In this document: piece by piece, positions 53,417 to 62,684 of the stretch
Layout of the letters: each line of letters begins with the position of its first letter
Numbering within the stretch: the first letter of the stretch is position 1
DNA from: Plantibacter flavus
Lineage (GTDB): Bacteria; Actinomycetota; Actinomycetes; Actinomycetales; Microbacteriaceae
Length of the DNA: 64,000 nucleotides
Direction of reading: 5' to 3'
NCBI RefSeq assembly: GCF_900177615.1
Contig: NZ_FXAP01000002.1
Span: 310,001 to 374,000, forward strand
The notes under the pieces: model-generated
Database searches by the model: none
What the model was told of the DNA's origin: nothing
What the model saw: the letters and a program-made list of their open reading frames with translations, nothing else
Position numbers and translations under genes: made by a program

Positions 53417-53673
53417 GCCAGACCGAGCTCCCGCTTGACCTCGTCCCAGGGCACCGGCACTTCACCGAGGTGTTCGGCCCCTTCCCACGCGGCATCGACA
53501 GCACGGATGTCGGCCAGCTCCTCCGCGTCCTCGAGGAGGTGGCGCAACTGCTCCGGGTCGACGATCGCCGCGACCGCCTGGTCACGACGGGTGAGGTAGA
53601 CGGGCTCACGATGTGCAGCGTCCACGAGCGCGCTCAACTTGCCGCGGGCCTCACTGATGGTCATCTCGCTCAT
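53413..53673 (-). CDS. Phd/YefM-type antitoxin
   Basis: 86 residues. The N-terminal Phd/YefM fold reads MTISEARGKLSALVDAAHREPVYLTRRDQAVAAIVDPEQLRHLLE, which binds DNA and autoregulates. The acidic C-terminus (EELADIRAVDAAWEGAEHLGEVPVPWDEVKRELGLA) should wrap the toxin. It is coupled to the frameshifted RelE gene. The upstream gap (53674-53750) is unusually AT-rich for the window and carries -35 TTGCCA and -10 CATCAT 17 nt apart on the minus strand. The antitoxin remains intact although the toxin is broken. Confidence 0.9.
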   Translation of the reverse strand: MSEMTISEARGKLSALVDAAHREPVYLTRRDQAVAAIVDPEQLRHLLEDAEELADIRAVDAAWEGAEHLGEVPVPWDEVKRELGLA

Positions 53674-53750
53674 TCATCCAGAATGATGCGAAAAGAAACC
53701 GTTTATGGCAAATCGTCAGATTTTGTACATATCCGCATGCTGTCGCCGTC

Positions 53751-54008
53751 CTAGCCGCCGGCGAAGGGCGGGAGGACGTCGACCCGGGCGCCGAGCGGAC
53801 GGGCGTCGTCGCGACTGACCACGCCGTCGACGAGGAACGAGCCCGACGCGAGCACCTTGGCCATCGCGTCACCGTAGCGCTCGAGCAGGACGGACTTCAG
53901 CTCGCCCACCGTCGCCACCGCCGGCAAGGACTCCTCGGGGACGCCGGCGGCCTCCTCGGCAGCAGCGAAGTAGCGCACGAGCACCTGCAGCGTCGTCGTC
54001 TCAGCCAC
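53751..54008 (-). CDS. moaD: Molybdopterin synthase sulfur-carrier subunit
   Basis: 85 residues of the ubiquitin-like ThiS/MoaD fold, ending in the required Gly-Gly (LPPFAGG). It starts [20 protein letters not shown] and has [22 protein letters not shown]. The C-terminal Gly would be adenylated and thiocarboxylated by the MoeB-rhodanese at 44.8 kb and then used by MoaE. GTG at 54008 overlaps the end of moaA by 8 nt. Confidence 0.92.
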   Translation of the reverse strand: MAETTTLQVLVRYFAAAEEAAGVPEESLPAVATVGELKSVLLERYGDAMAKVLASGSFLVDGVVSRDDARPLGARVDVLPPFAGG

Positions 54009-55068
54009 CGATCGCCCCCATGCTCCGCTCCGGACGGACGAAGTCGGGCGACGCGATGCGGTGCCCGGCCTGCTTGTGCCACATCGCCGCGCGCCAGCGG
54101 TCCGCGATCTCGACGTCGTCGGCTCCTGAGCGCAGCATGCCCCGCAGGTCGGTCTCGTCGTCGCCGAAGAGGCAGGAGCGGATCGTCCCCTCGGCCGTGA
54201 GCCGAGTGCGGTCGCAGTCGTCGCAGAACGAGCGCGTGACCGATGCGATGATGCCGACCGTCGCCGGGCCACCGTCGACGAGCCACTCCTCGGCCGGAGC
54301 GGAAGGATCCTCGCGATGCGGAGCGGTGAGCGTGAAGCGGGAGCCGAGGACGTCGAGCAACTCGGCCGCGTCGACCATGTTCTCGCGTACCCAGGCCTCG
54401 TCGGCGTCCAGCGGCATCTGCTCGATGAAGCGGAGGCGGCAGCCGTTCTCGATCGCCCAGGAGAGCAGGGCGACCGCACCGTCGAGCGTGTCGCGCATGA
54501 GGACGGCGTTGATCTTCAGCGGCGTCAGCCCGGCGCGCTTGGCGGCCTCGATGCCGGCCAGGACGGCGGGGAGGCGGTCGCGACGCGTGAGCCGCGCGAA
54601 GTGGTCGCGGTCGACGGTGTCGAGGGATATGTTCACGCGGGTGAGCCCGGCGGCCACGAGCTCGTCGACGCGCTTGTCGAGTCCGATGCCGTTCGTCGTC
54701 ATGGAGATCGAGGCGTCGCCGGCGACCGCGGAGCTGCGGGCGATGATCTCCGCGAGGTCGGGGCGCATGAGCGGCTCGCCGCCCGTGAAGCGGATGTCGT
54801 GCACGCCGAGGTCGCGGACGGCGATCTCGACGAGGCGGCCGATCTCGGTCGGCGTCAGCAGGTCGTCGCGGGCGATCGCCGGGAGGCCCTGCTCGGGCAT
54901 GCAGTAGGTGCAGCGCAGGGAGCACTTCTCCGTGATCGACACCCGGAGGTCGCGCGCCACGCGCCCGAACCGGTCGATGAGGCCGTCGACGTCGGGACGT
55001 CCGGCAGCGTCCGGGATGTGCCTGAGCGGCGACCCGATGCGTGGGATTCCGAGCCCGACTGTGGTCAT
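54001..55068 (-). CDS. moaA: GTP 3',8-cyclase
   Basis: 355 residues of the radical SAM family. The N-terminal cluster motif is [14 protein letters not shown], followed by [12 protein letters not shown] and [10 protein letters not shown]. The C-terminal second 4Fe-4S cluster is in [18 protein letters not shown], and the chain ends in Gly-Gly (SMGAIGG), as required for activity. It makes the first intermediate of molybdopterin, used by MoaC. ATG at 55068 is preceded by GGGGGG and a minus-strand TACCCT 6 nt away. It is divergent from a molybdoenzyme gene. Confidence 0.95.
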   Translation of the reverse strand: MTTVGLGIPRIGSPLRHIPDAAGRPDVDGLIDRFGRVARDLRVSITEKCSLRCTYCMPEQGLPAIARDDLLTPTEIGRLVEIAVRDLGVHDIRFTGGEPLMRPDLAEIIARSSAVAGDASISMTTNGIGLDKRVDELVAAGLTRVNISLDTVDRDHFARLTRRDRLPAVLAGIEAAKRAGLTPLKINAVLMRDTLDGAVALLSWAIENGCRLRFIEQMPLDADEAWVRENMVDAAELLDVLGSRFTLTAPHREDPSAPAEEWLVDGGPATVGIIASVTRSFCDDCDRTRLTAEGTIRSCLFGDDETDLRGMLRSGADDVEIADRWRAAMWHKQAGHRIASPDFVRPERSMGAIGG

Positions 55069-55177
55069 CCCCCCAGGGTACGGGGAGAAGGCGGCGACCG
55101 GTGCCCTAGCCGGTCGACGATGATGACGAACCGGAGACAACCGGCCCACTGCGGGGGATCCGGTCGGTATCGCGGCG

Positions 55178-55183
55178 TAGCAT
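55178..55183 (+). promoter_or_regulatory. -10 element of the membrane molybdoenzyme gene, leaderless type
   Basis: TAGCAT ends 7 nt before ATG 55191 and overlaps the alternative ATG at 55182, which supports the later start. Confidence 0.5.
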
Positions 55184-55190
55184 GACGGGC

Positions 55191-56756
55191 ATGGAGCCCC
55201 GCCGCCGCACCCTGTTCGCCGGTGTGTCCGGCATCGTCGCCGCCGTCGCCACGCTCGGTTCGGCCGAGGCCGTGGCAGCGTTCGTCGCACCGGCGAGTTC
55301 ACCGCTCCTCGCCGTGGGCTCGCTCGTCATCGACCTCGTGCCCGGTTGGGTGAAGGACCTCGTCATCGCCCTGTTCGGCACCAACGACAAGCTCGTGCTG
55401 CTCATCGTGCTCGGTGTCGTGGTCGCGGCCCTCGCCGTGGGGATCGGTGTCCTCGAGGAACGCCGCCCGGTGGTCGGGAGCATCGCGCTCGCGGTCGTCG
55501 GTGTCGTCGCGGTCGTCGCAGCGATCACCCGCGCGGACGCGGGCCTCGACTGGGCGTTCCCGAGTTTCGTCGGCACGGCGGTCGGCATCCTGGTACTGCG
55601 ACTGCTCGTGACCCGGCTCCGCACCTGGGAAGATGCGACGGTCACGGACGAAGCCCGGCCGGTCGTCGGCGCCTCCCGAGCCGAACTCCCCCGGCGCTCC
55701 TTCCTGGTCCTGCTGGGCGGCACCGCGGTCGGTGCGCTCGTCGTCGGCGTCGGCGCACGCGTCGCCTCGGCCGGTGCTGTCGCCGTGGAGACCATCCGGA
55801 AGGCCCTCAAGCTCCCGACGGCCGCCGTCGCCGCACCGCCGGTCCCGGCCGGAGCCGAACTCGGCATCGACGGACTCACCCCGGTCGTCTCGGCGAACGA
55901 CTCCTTCTACCGGATCGACACGGCCCTGCAGGTACCGAACATCGACCCCTCGACGTGGAGCCTCAAGATCACCGGCATGGTCGAGCAGGAGGTCGAGATC
56001 GGATTCGAGGAACTCCTCGCCCTCCCGCTCCAGGAGTCGATCATCACGCTCACCTGCGTCTCGAACCCCGTCGGCGGCGACCTCATCGGCAACGCGTTGT
56101 GGCTCGGATACCCGATCCGCGAGCTGCTCGCCCGCGCGAAGCCCAAGGCGGGGGCCGACATGGTCCTCTCGCGGAGCATCGACGGGTTCACCGCCGGCAC
56201 GCCGCTCGAGGTCCTGCAGGACGAAGACCGTGACAGCCTCCTCGCCGTCGGGATGAACGGGCAACCGCTCCCGCTGCAGCACGGCTTCCCGGTGCGCATG
56301 GTCGTCCCAGGGCTGTACGGCTACGTCTCCGCCACGAAGTGGGTCGTCGAGCTGGAAGTGACCCGCTACGCGGACGCCCGGGCGTATTGGACCGATCGCG
56401 GCTGGTCGGAGCGCGGGCCCATCAAGACGGAGTCGCGCATCGACGTGCCACGCAACGGTGGACGTGTCGCGGCGGGGAACGTCGCGATCGCCGGCGTCGC
56501 CTGGGCGCAGCACACGGGCGTCAACCGGGTCCAGGTCCGGATCGACGACGGCGACTGGCTCGACACGACGCTCGCCACGGCCATCTCCGACGACACCTGG
56601 GTGCAGTGGGTGCTCCACTGGGACGCGCCGGCCGGCGACCACACCATCGCCGTCCGCGCGACCGACGCCGCGGGCAAGACGCAGAGCGAGACCCCCGTCG
56701 ACGTCGTCCCCGACGGCGCGGAGGGCTGGCACACCATCTCCGTCGGCGTCGACTGA
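55191..56756 (+). CDS. Membrane-anchored sulfite-oxidase-like molybdoenzyme
   Basis: 521 residues. Four to five membrane helices occupy residues 5-150. A twin-arginine-like segment ([25 protein letters not shown]) comes next and would lead the rest outside the cell. The Moco domain has its Cys ligand in [22 protein letters not shown] and shows [33 protein letters not shown]-terminal immunoglobulin-like dimerisation domain follows ([34 protein letters not shown]). It acts at the outer membrane face on an unknown oxide or sulfite. It is divergent from moaA. Confidence 0.9.
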   Translation: MEPRRRTLFAGVSGIVAAVATLGSAEAVAAFVAPASSPLLAVGSLVIDLVPGWVKDLVIALFGTNDKLVLLIVLGVVVAALAVGIGVLEERRPVVGSIALAVVGVVAVVAAITRADAGLDWAFPSFVGTAVGILVLRLLVTRLRTWEDATVTDEARPVVGASRAELPRRSFLVLLGGTAVGALVVGVGARVASAGAVAVETIRKALKLPTAAVAAPPVPAGAELGIDGLTPVVSANDSFYRIDTALQVPNIDPSTWSLKITGMVEQEVEIGFEELLALPLQESIITLTCVSNPVGGDLIGNALWLGYPIRELLARAKPKAGADMVLSRSIDGFTAGTPLEVLQDEDRDSLLAVGMNGQPLPLQHGFPVRMVVPGLYGYVSATKWVVELEVTRYADARAYWTDRGWSERGPIKTESRIDVPRNGGRVAAGNVAIAGVAWAQHTGVNRVQVRIDDGDWLDTTLATAISDDTWVQWVLHWDAPAGDHTIAVRATDAAGKTQSETPVDVVPDGAEGWHTISVGVD

Positions 56757-56950
56757 CCCGAGATCATCACGATTCCGAACCAGGACACCACCGTGTCACC
56801 GGTGCGGAGTATCGTCGCTCGGGCACGTCCCTCACGCTCCCGTCCGGCTGCGCCGCCGCCCGGAGCACTGGTCTCGCGCCAGGCCCGCTCCACCTCTTCA
56901 CCCGTCCGCGCGAGACCCCGCGCCGGACACGAACCGTCTAAGGACCTCAC

Positions 56951-58687
56951 GTGGCCCTCCTCGCCCTCGCCCTCCGACACGCCAAGCCGTACGCGGCCTG
57001 GGTCATCGCGGTGTTCGTGCTGCAGCTCGTCTCGACGATCGCGGCCCTCTACCTCCCCAGCCTGAACGCCCAGATCATCGACCAGGGCGTCTCCCGGGGC
57101 GACACGGACTTCATCTGGTCCACCGGCATGACGATGCTGGTCGTCTGCCTCGTCCAGGTGGCCGCAGCCATCGGCGGTGTCTACTTCGGCGCCCGCACCG
57201 CCATGGCCATCGGCCGCGACCTGCGCCGGGAGTTCTACCGCAAGGTCGACTCGCTCGGCGCCCTCGAGATCGGCGGCTTCGGCAGCGCGACGCTCATCAC
57301 GCGCGGCACGAACGATGTCCAGCAGGTCCAGATGCTCGTCCTCATGACCCTCAACTTCATGGTGTCCGCGCCCATCATGTGCGTCGGCGGCATCATCATG
57401 GCGCTCCGCGAGGACGCGGGGCTGTCGTGGCTGGTGTGGGTCTCCGTGCCGGTGCTGTTCATCATCGTCGGGTTCCTGGTGTACCTCCTCATGCCGCTGT
57501 TCCGTCAGATGCAGGACCGCATCGACGGCATCAACAGCGTGCTGCGCGAGCAGATCATCGGCATCCGCGTCGTCCGGGCGTTCGTCCGCGAACCGTTCGA
57601 GTCGGAGCGGTACGACCGCGCGAACGAGGCGCTCACCCGCGTGTCGATCAAGGTCGGCAACATCTTCGTCCTCATGTTCCCGGTCATCATGATGGTCCTG
57701 CACCTGGCGACCGCTGCCGTGCTCTGGTTCGGGGGCCAGCGGGTGGACGCCGGACAGATGCAGATCGGTTCACTCACCGCGTTCCTCCAGTACCTGCTCC
57801 AGATCCTCACCTCGGTGATGATGGGCGTCTTCATGGTCATGATGATCCCTCGCGCGGTCGTGTGCGCCGAGCGCATCCAGAGCGTCCTCGACACCGAGCC
57901 GAGCCTCACCGTGCCGACGAGCACCGACATCCGCGTACCATCGGTCGGGCGAGTCGAGTTCACCGGCGTCACCTTCGGCTACCCCGGTGCGGAGCGACCG
58001 GTCCTGTCGGACGTCACGTTCACGGCGGAGCCCGGCAAGACCACCGCGATCGTCGGCTCGACCGGCTCCGGCAAGACGACGCTCCTCTCGCTCATCCCGC
58101 GCCTCTACGACCCGCAGCAGGGCCACGTCACCATCGACGGCGTCCCCGTCTCGCAGCTCACCCGGCAGCAGATCGCCGGGGTCGTCGGGATCGTGCCGCA
58201 GAAGCCGTACCTCTTCTCGGGCACGATCGCCTCGAACCTCCGATTCGGACGCCCCGAAGCCACCGACGACGAGCTGTGGAGCGCCCTCGACGTCGCGCAG
58301 GCTGAGGACTTCGTGCGCGCGAAGCCGAAGATGCTGAACGACGGCGTCGCCCAAGGTGGCACGAACGTCTCCGGCGGCCAGCGTCAGCGCCTGTGCATCG
58401 CCAGGGCCCTCGTCGCGAAGCCCCGGGTCTACCTCTTCGACGACTCGTTCTCGGCCCTCGACGTCGCCACCGACGCCCGACTCCGGGCAGCCCTCGGCGA
58501 CAGCACCGCCGACGCGACCGTCATCATCGTCGCCCAGCGCATCGCGACGATCCGCGAGGCCGATCACATCATCGTCATGAACGACGGCGGCATCGTCGGC
58601 CGCGGCACCCACGACGAACTCCTCGAATCCAACGAGACGTATCGCGAGATCGTCCAATCGCAGCTCGCTGTGGAAGGGGTGGCGTGA
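56951..58687 (+). CDS. Heterodimeric ABC exporter, subunit 1 (degenerate site)
   Basis: 578 residues with six membrane helices (1-320) and an ATPase. Walker A is GSTGSGKTTLLSL, the signature VSGGQRQRLCIARAL, and Walker B VYLFDDSFSALD, where Asp replaces the catalytic Glu. This is the degenerate-site half of TM287/288- or LmrCD-like exporters. GTG at 56951 has AAGGA in front. The 194-bp upstream gap holds a possible -10, TATCGT, near 56820 and nothing else I recognise. It is coupled to subunit 2. Confidence 0.92.
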   Translation: MALLALALRHAKPYAAWVIAVFVLQLVSTIAALYLPSLNAQIIDQGVSRGDTDFIWSTGMTMLVVCLVQVAAAIGGVYFGARTAMAIGRDLRREFYRKVDSLGALEIGGFGSATLITRGTNDVQQVQMLVLMTLNFMVSAPIMCVGGIIMALREDAGLSWLVWVSVPVLFIIVGFLVYLLMPLFRQMQDRIDGINSVLREQIIGIRVVRAFVREPFESERYDRANEALTRVSIKVGNIFVLMFPVIMMVLHLATAAVLWFGGQRVDAGQMQIGSLTAFLQYLLQILTSVMMGVFMVMMIPRAVVCAERIQSVLDTEPSLTVPTSTDIRVPSVGRVEFTGVTFGYPGAERPVLSDVTFTAEPGKTTAIVGSTGSGKTTLLSLIPRLYDPQQGHVTIDGVPVSQLTRQQIAGVVGIVPQKPYLFSGTIASNLRFGRPEATDDELWSALDVAQAEDFVRAKPKMLNDGVAQGGTNVSGGQRQRLCIARALVAKPRVYLFDDSFSALDVATDARLRAALGDSTADATVIIVAQRIATIREADHIIVMNDGGIVGRGTHDELLESNETYREIVQSQLAVEGVA

Positions 58688-60774
58688 CCATGGCCCGTTC
58701 ACCACGTGACAAGCGCTCCTCCGGCGCCTCGAAGGACACCGCCCAGGCGCCCGAGCTGAACGCGGTCGAAGAGGAGGCGCCCGCACCGGAGTTCACCCCG
58801 GGTGAGTCCGACGGCGACATGTTCGGCGGCACCCCGTCGAAGAAGGCCGAGCAGTTCTGGCCGTCCGCGAAGCGACTCGTCGGTCTCCTCGCCCCCGAGA
58901 AGGTCAAGATGAGCATCGTCGTCGGGCTCGTCGTGCTCTCGGTCGTGCTCACGGTCATCGCCCCGAAGATCCTCGGTCTCGCGATGGACGCGATCTTCAA
59001 CGGTGTGATGGGCTCGCAGCTTCCCGCCGGCGCGACGCTCGACCAGGTCGTCGACCAGGCACGTGCGTCCGGCAACGACCAGTACGCCGACATGCTCGAG
59101 AAGTCGGACATCACCCCGGGCCAGGGCATCGACTTCACCCTGCTGGGCCGCCTGATCATCATCGTGCTCGGCATGTACATCGTCGCGTCGATCCTCAACT
59201 GGGCGCAGGGGTACATCCTCAACGGGCTCGTCATGCGCGTGGTCTACACACTCCGCCGCGACATCGAGCGCAAGCTCAACCGCCTTCCGCTGAGCTACTT
59301 CGACACCCGTCAGCGCGGTGACCTCATGTCGCGCGTCACGAACGACGTCGACAACATCCAGACCGCCCTCCAACAGGCGTTCTCGCAACTCGTGCAGTCG
59401 GCCCTCACGGTGCTCGGCATCACGGCGATGATGTTCATCGTGTCCTGGCAGCTCGCACTCATCGCGCTGATCGCGCTGCCGCTGTCCGCACTGATCGCCG
59501 GGGTCATCGGCTCACGGTCGCAGAAGCTCTTCACCGCGCAGTGGAAGAACACCGGCTCGCTCAACGGGCACATCGAGGAGTCGTTCTCGGGCCTCGAGCT
59601 CGTGCGGGTCTTCGGTCGCGACAAGGAGATGCTCGCCGAGTTCGACGAGCGCAACGAGAAGCTCTACACGGCGGCGTTCGGCGCGCAGTTCGTGTCCGGC
59701 ATGATCATGCCGGCGATGACCTTCGTGTCGTACCTGTCCTACGTGCTCATCGCCGTCGTGGGCGGCCTCCGGGTCGCCTCCGGCCAGATGACCCTCGGCG
59801 ACGCGACCGCGTTCATCCAGTACTCGCGTGAGTTCTCGCAGCCGCTCAGCCAGATCGCCGGCATGGCGAACCAGCTGCAGTCGGGCGTCGCGTCCGCCGA
59901 GCGCACCTTCGAGCTGCTCGACGCCGAGGAACAGGACCCGGAGACCGCGGACGCACACCTGCCCGAGCACACCGACGGCCACGTCGAGTTCGACGACGTC
60001 TCCTTCAGCTACGACCCCGAGAAGCCGCTCATCGAGGACCTCTCCTTCTCCGCGCAACCGGGTCAGACCGTCGCGATCGTCGGCCCGACCGGGGCCGGGA
60101 AGACGACCCTCGTGAACCTCGTCATGCGCTTCTACGAGCTCACGGGCGGTCGCATCCTGCTCGACGGCGTCGACATCACCGCCCTGACGCGCGCCGAACT
60201 GCGGTCGCAGGTCGGGATGGTGCTGCAGGATGCTTGGTTGTTCGAGGGGACGATCCGCGAGAACATCCGATACGGCCGACTCGACGCGAGCGACGCGGAA
60301 GTCGTCGAGGCCGCTGAGGCGACGATGGTCGACCGCTTCGTGCGGCAGCTGCCCGACGGCTACGACACCGTGCTCGACGCGGACGGCGGCAGTGTCTCGG
60401 CCGGTGAACGCCAGCTCATCACGATCGCCCGTGCGTTCATCGCGAAGCCGAAGCTGCTCATCCTCGATGAGGCGACGTCGTCCGTCGACACCCGGACGGA
60501 GCTGCTGGTGCAGCACGCGATGGCCGCGCTGCGTTCCGACCGCACCTCGTTCGTCATCGCCCACCGCTTGTCGACCATCCGCGATGCTGACACGATCCTC
60601 GTGATGGAGAACGGACGGATCGTCGAACAGGGCTCGCACGCGCAGCTCCTCGAGGTCGACGGCGCGTACGCCGAGCTCTACCGCACGCAGTTCCGCGGTG
60701 GCGAGGAGCAGTCCGCGATCGACGAAGCGGCCGTTGCCAGCGGGTCCGACACGGCGCACGCACCGCGCAGCTGA
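58684..60774 (+). CDS. Heterodimeric ABC exporter, subunit 2
   Basis: 696 residues. A 60-residue charged N-terminal tail precedes six membrane helices; helix 1-2 carries an extracellular insert (MGSQLPAGATLDQVV...SDITPGQGID). The ATPase has Walker A GPTGAGKTTLVNL, Walker B LLILDEATSSVD with the catalytic Glu, and an altered signature VSAGERQL, which faces the degenerate site of subunit 1. GTG at 58684 overlaps the subunit 1 stop; ATG at 58690 is the alternative. It exports lipids or drugs. Confidence 0.92.
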   Translation: MTMARSPRDKRSSGASKDTAQAPELNAVEEEAPAPEFTPGESDGDMFGGTPSKKAEQFWPSAKRLVGLLAPEKVKMSIVVGLVVLSVVLTVIAPKILGLAMDAIFNGVMGSQLPAGATLDQVVDQARASGNDQYADMLEKSDITPGQGIDFTLLGRLIIIVLGMYIVASILNWAQGYILNGLVMRVVYTLRRDIERKLNRLPLSYFDTRQRGDLMSRVTNDVDNIQTALQQAFSQLVQSALTVLGITAMMFIVSWQLALIALIALPLSALIAGVIGSRSQKLFTAQWKNTGSLNGHIEESFSGLELVRVFGRDKEMLAEFDERNEKLYTAAFGAQFVSGMIMPAMTFVSYLSYVLIAVVGGLRVASGQMTLGDATAFIQYSREFSQPLSQIAGMANQLQSGVASAERTFELLDAEEQDPETADAHLPEHTDGHVEFDDVSFSYDPEKPLIEDLSFSAQPGQTVAIVGPTGAGKTTLVNLVMRFYELTGGRILLDGVDITALTRAELRSQVGMVLQDAWLFEGTIRENIRYGRLDASDAEVVEAAEATMVDRFVRQLPDGYDTVLDADGGSVSAGERQLITIARAFIAKPKLLILDEATSSVDTRTELLVQHAMAALRSDRTSFVIAHRLSTIRDADTILVMENGRIVEQGSHAQLLEVDGAYAELYRTQFRGGEEQSAIDEAAVASGSDTAHAPRS

Positions 60775-60794
60775 GGCGACACCGACGCCACGAC

Positions 60795-60825
60795 GGGCGG
60801 GCACTCGATTCCCGAGCGCCCGCCC
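60795..60825. terminator. Bidirectional terminator
   Basis: A 13-bp stem with one mismatch (GGGCGGGCACTCG against CGAGCGCCCGCCC) around loop ATTCC lies between the convergent exporter and beta-helix genes. Confidence 0.75.
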
Positions 60826-60831
60826 CTCGGT

Positions 60832-62544
60832 TCAGCTGAGGGTGGTCGACCGCCAGGTGCCCTGGTCGTTCACCCACAGGCGCCCGTTCCCGACGAGGAT
60901 GTCGCCGGACTGGCCTCCATACGGCCGGGCGAGACCCATGTGCCGGGTGGAGAGGTAGCTCGTGTTCGGCTGCGCGTTTGCATGTGCCGTGTTGCTCGTC
61001 TCCCACAGATTGCCCTGCACCACCGAACGTCCCGTCGTGCCGTAGGTGTCGAGGCCGTACTCGCACTCGCGCGCGGTGTTGCCGATGATCGTCGCACCAC
61101 CGGTGCAGTTGCTCACGGCGATCGCGACGCGGATGCGGTCGATGCGGTTCCCCATGACCACGATCGAGCCAGCACCCTGGTGGAGCACCCCGAACCCGTT
61201 GGAGGTCGCGGCCCCGGTGATGGAGTTGTCGGAGACCACCGCGTCCTCGGCGAGGTACGACACGACACCGCCCACCGAGCCCGATGCGAGCGTGACGGCG
61301 ACGCGGTTGCCTGAGACGACGGGTTGTCTCGTCCGATCGAGCGCGATCCCGATCGGGCAGGTGCCGCCGACGATGCGGACCACGTTGTCGGTGATGAGCG
61401 CGTCGACGGCGCCGATGACGGTGGTCGAACCGCGGGGCGGTGTCGCCGCCTGGGCCATGATGCCCGCGGCCGCGACGCCGCGGATCTCGATGACGTTCCC
61501 AGAGACCACGGTTCCCTGCGCGTCGCGGTAGATCATCACCGGGCAGCGCTTCGGCCCCCAGGCGGACCCCTGGTCGTCTTCGGTCGTGCGTGTCCAGCGC
61601 ACCGTGTTCGCGACCAGGGCGACGGATCGGGTGTCGATGACGGCGAGTCCCCACCAGGTCGCGTCGGACACGGTGTTGCCGGTCACGACGGTGTGGGCCA
61701 TGCCCTCCACGGCGATGGACCGACGGAACGGCCCGGTGACGACGTTGCCCTCGATCGTGACCATCGAGTCGGCCCAGGACCCGGGGTCGACCGCGAAGTC
61801 GGGCAGGTTCTCGGCGTGGATGCCGACCCGTGCGTCGGTGCCGGGGGCGGCCGAGACGATGTTGCCGACGACGGCCGAACGCGCACCCCAGACGGTGATG
61901 CCGTCGCCGCGATCCTCGCCCGCGGACGAGGCGGAGCCTCGCCCTCCGCCCGAGCCGACGATGTTCAGGACATGGCACGCGGAGATGACGACGCCCTCGA
62001 ACTCGCCTGACGGTTGCACGGCGATGCCGCTCTGGAACCCGTCGACGGTGACGCCGTCGATCAGGACGTCGCTCGCCCAGATGCTGATCCCGGTGTTGCG
62101 CTCACCCGTGCTCGATGCCGGCGGGCCCGCGTAGCCGACCCGGATGCCGGTCACCGAGCTGCCCGCCACGATGAGCTTCAGCGCCGGGGCCGCCTCGACA
62201 CCTCCGACGAACCGGAGCTCGCCGCGCCCGCGGAGATGCACGCGACGGTCGATCCTGATCGTCGCGTCCACGGCGATGACGTCGCCGCCGCGGACGATCA
62301 CGGTGCTGCCGGCCGGGACGGCCGCGAACCAGGCGAGGACCGCGGCGGTGCTGACGGAGGCACCGGTCGGGTCGATCCCGGGACCTTCGAGCACGAGTTC
62401 GACGGGTGGGGCGGCCTGGGTGTCCGCACTCCCGGTCGGCGCCGACGGCGCGGGGTCGGGTGGTGACGACGGAGCCTCGTGGTCGGGCTCGGGCTCGGGC
62501 TCGACGGCAGTCGGTTCGGGTTCCGGGAACGGTTCGGGTTCCAC
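60832..62544 (-). CDS. Right-handed parallel beta-helix repeat protein, copy 2
   Basis: 570 residues from GTG 62544, which has GGAGG 6 nt before it. An earlier in-frame GTG at 62595 follows TACTGT by 7 nt and would add 17 residues. The build is the same as the protein at 19959-21701: a Glu/Pro-rich N-terminal tract, a GPGIDPTGASVSTAAV cap, about ten beta coils with nearly the same landmark sequences (SAGEDRGDGITVWGAR, SGPFRR-type turn, WWGLAVIDTRS, QGSAWGPKR), and the end domain GDILVGNGRLWVNDQGTWRS. No signal peptide. An acyltransferase gene is divergent, which hints at surface glycans. Confidence 0.8.
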   Translation of the reverse strand: MEPEPFPEPEPTAVEPEPEPDHEAPSSPPDPAPSAPTGSADTQAAPPVELVLEGPGIDPTGASVSTAAVLAWFAAVPAGSTVIVRGGDVIAVDATIRIDRRVHLRGRGELRFVGGVEAAPALKLIVAGSSVTGIRVGYAGPPASSTGERNTGISIWASDVLIDGVTVDGFQSGIAVQPSGEFEGVVISACHVLNIVGSGGGRGSASSAGEDRGDGITVWGARSAVVGNIVSAAPGTDARVGIHAENLPDFAVDPGSWADSMVTIEGNVVTGPFRRSIAVEGMAHTVVTGNTVSDATWWGLAVIDTRSVALVANTVRWTRTTEDDQGSAWGPKRCPVMIYRDAQGTVVSGNVIEIRGVAAAGIMAQAATPPRGSTTVIGAVDALITDNVVRIVGGTCPIGIALDRTRQPVVSGNRVAVTLASGSVGGVVSYLAEDAVVSDNSITGAATSNGFGVLHQGAGSIVVMGNRIDRIRVAIAVSNCTGGATIIGNTARECEYGLDTYGTTGRSVVQGNLWETSNTAHANAQPNTSYLSTRHMGLARPYGGQSGDILVGNGRLWVNDQGTWRSTTLS

Positions 62545-62684
62545 CCCGGTCCTCCGCCACCGAGCTGTTCCGTCGCGTCGTGATGTCTTGTCCACAATCC
62601 ACACAGTACAGAACCATGAGGCACAGAAGCATCTTAGAGTTGAAGTCCGGCGTGATCACCGCCGTCCGATCATTCAGGAGCACC

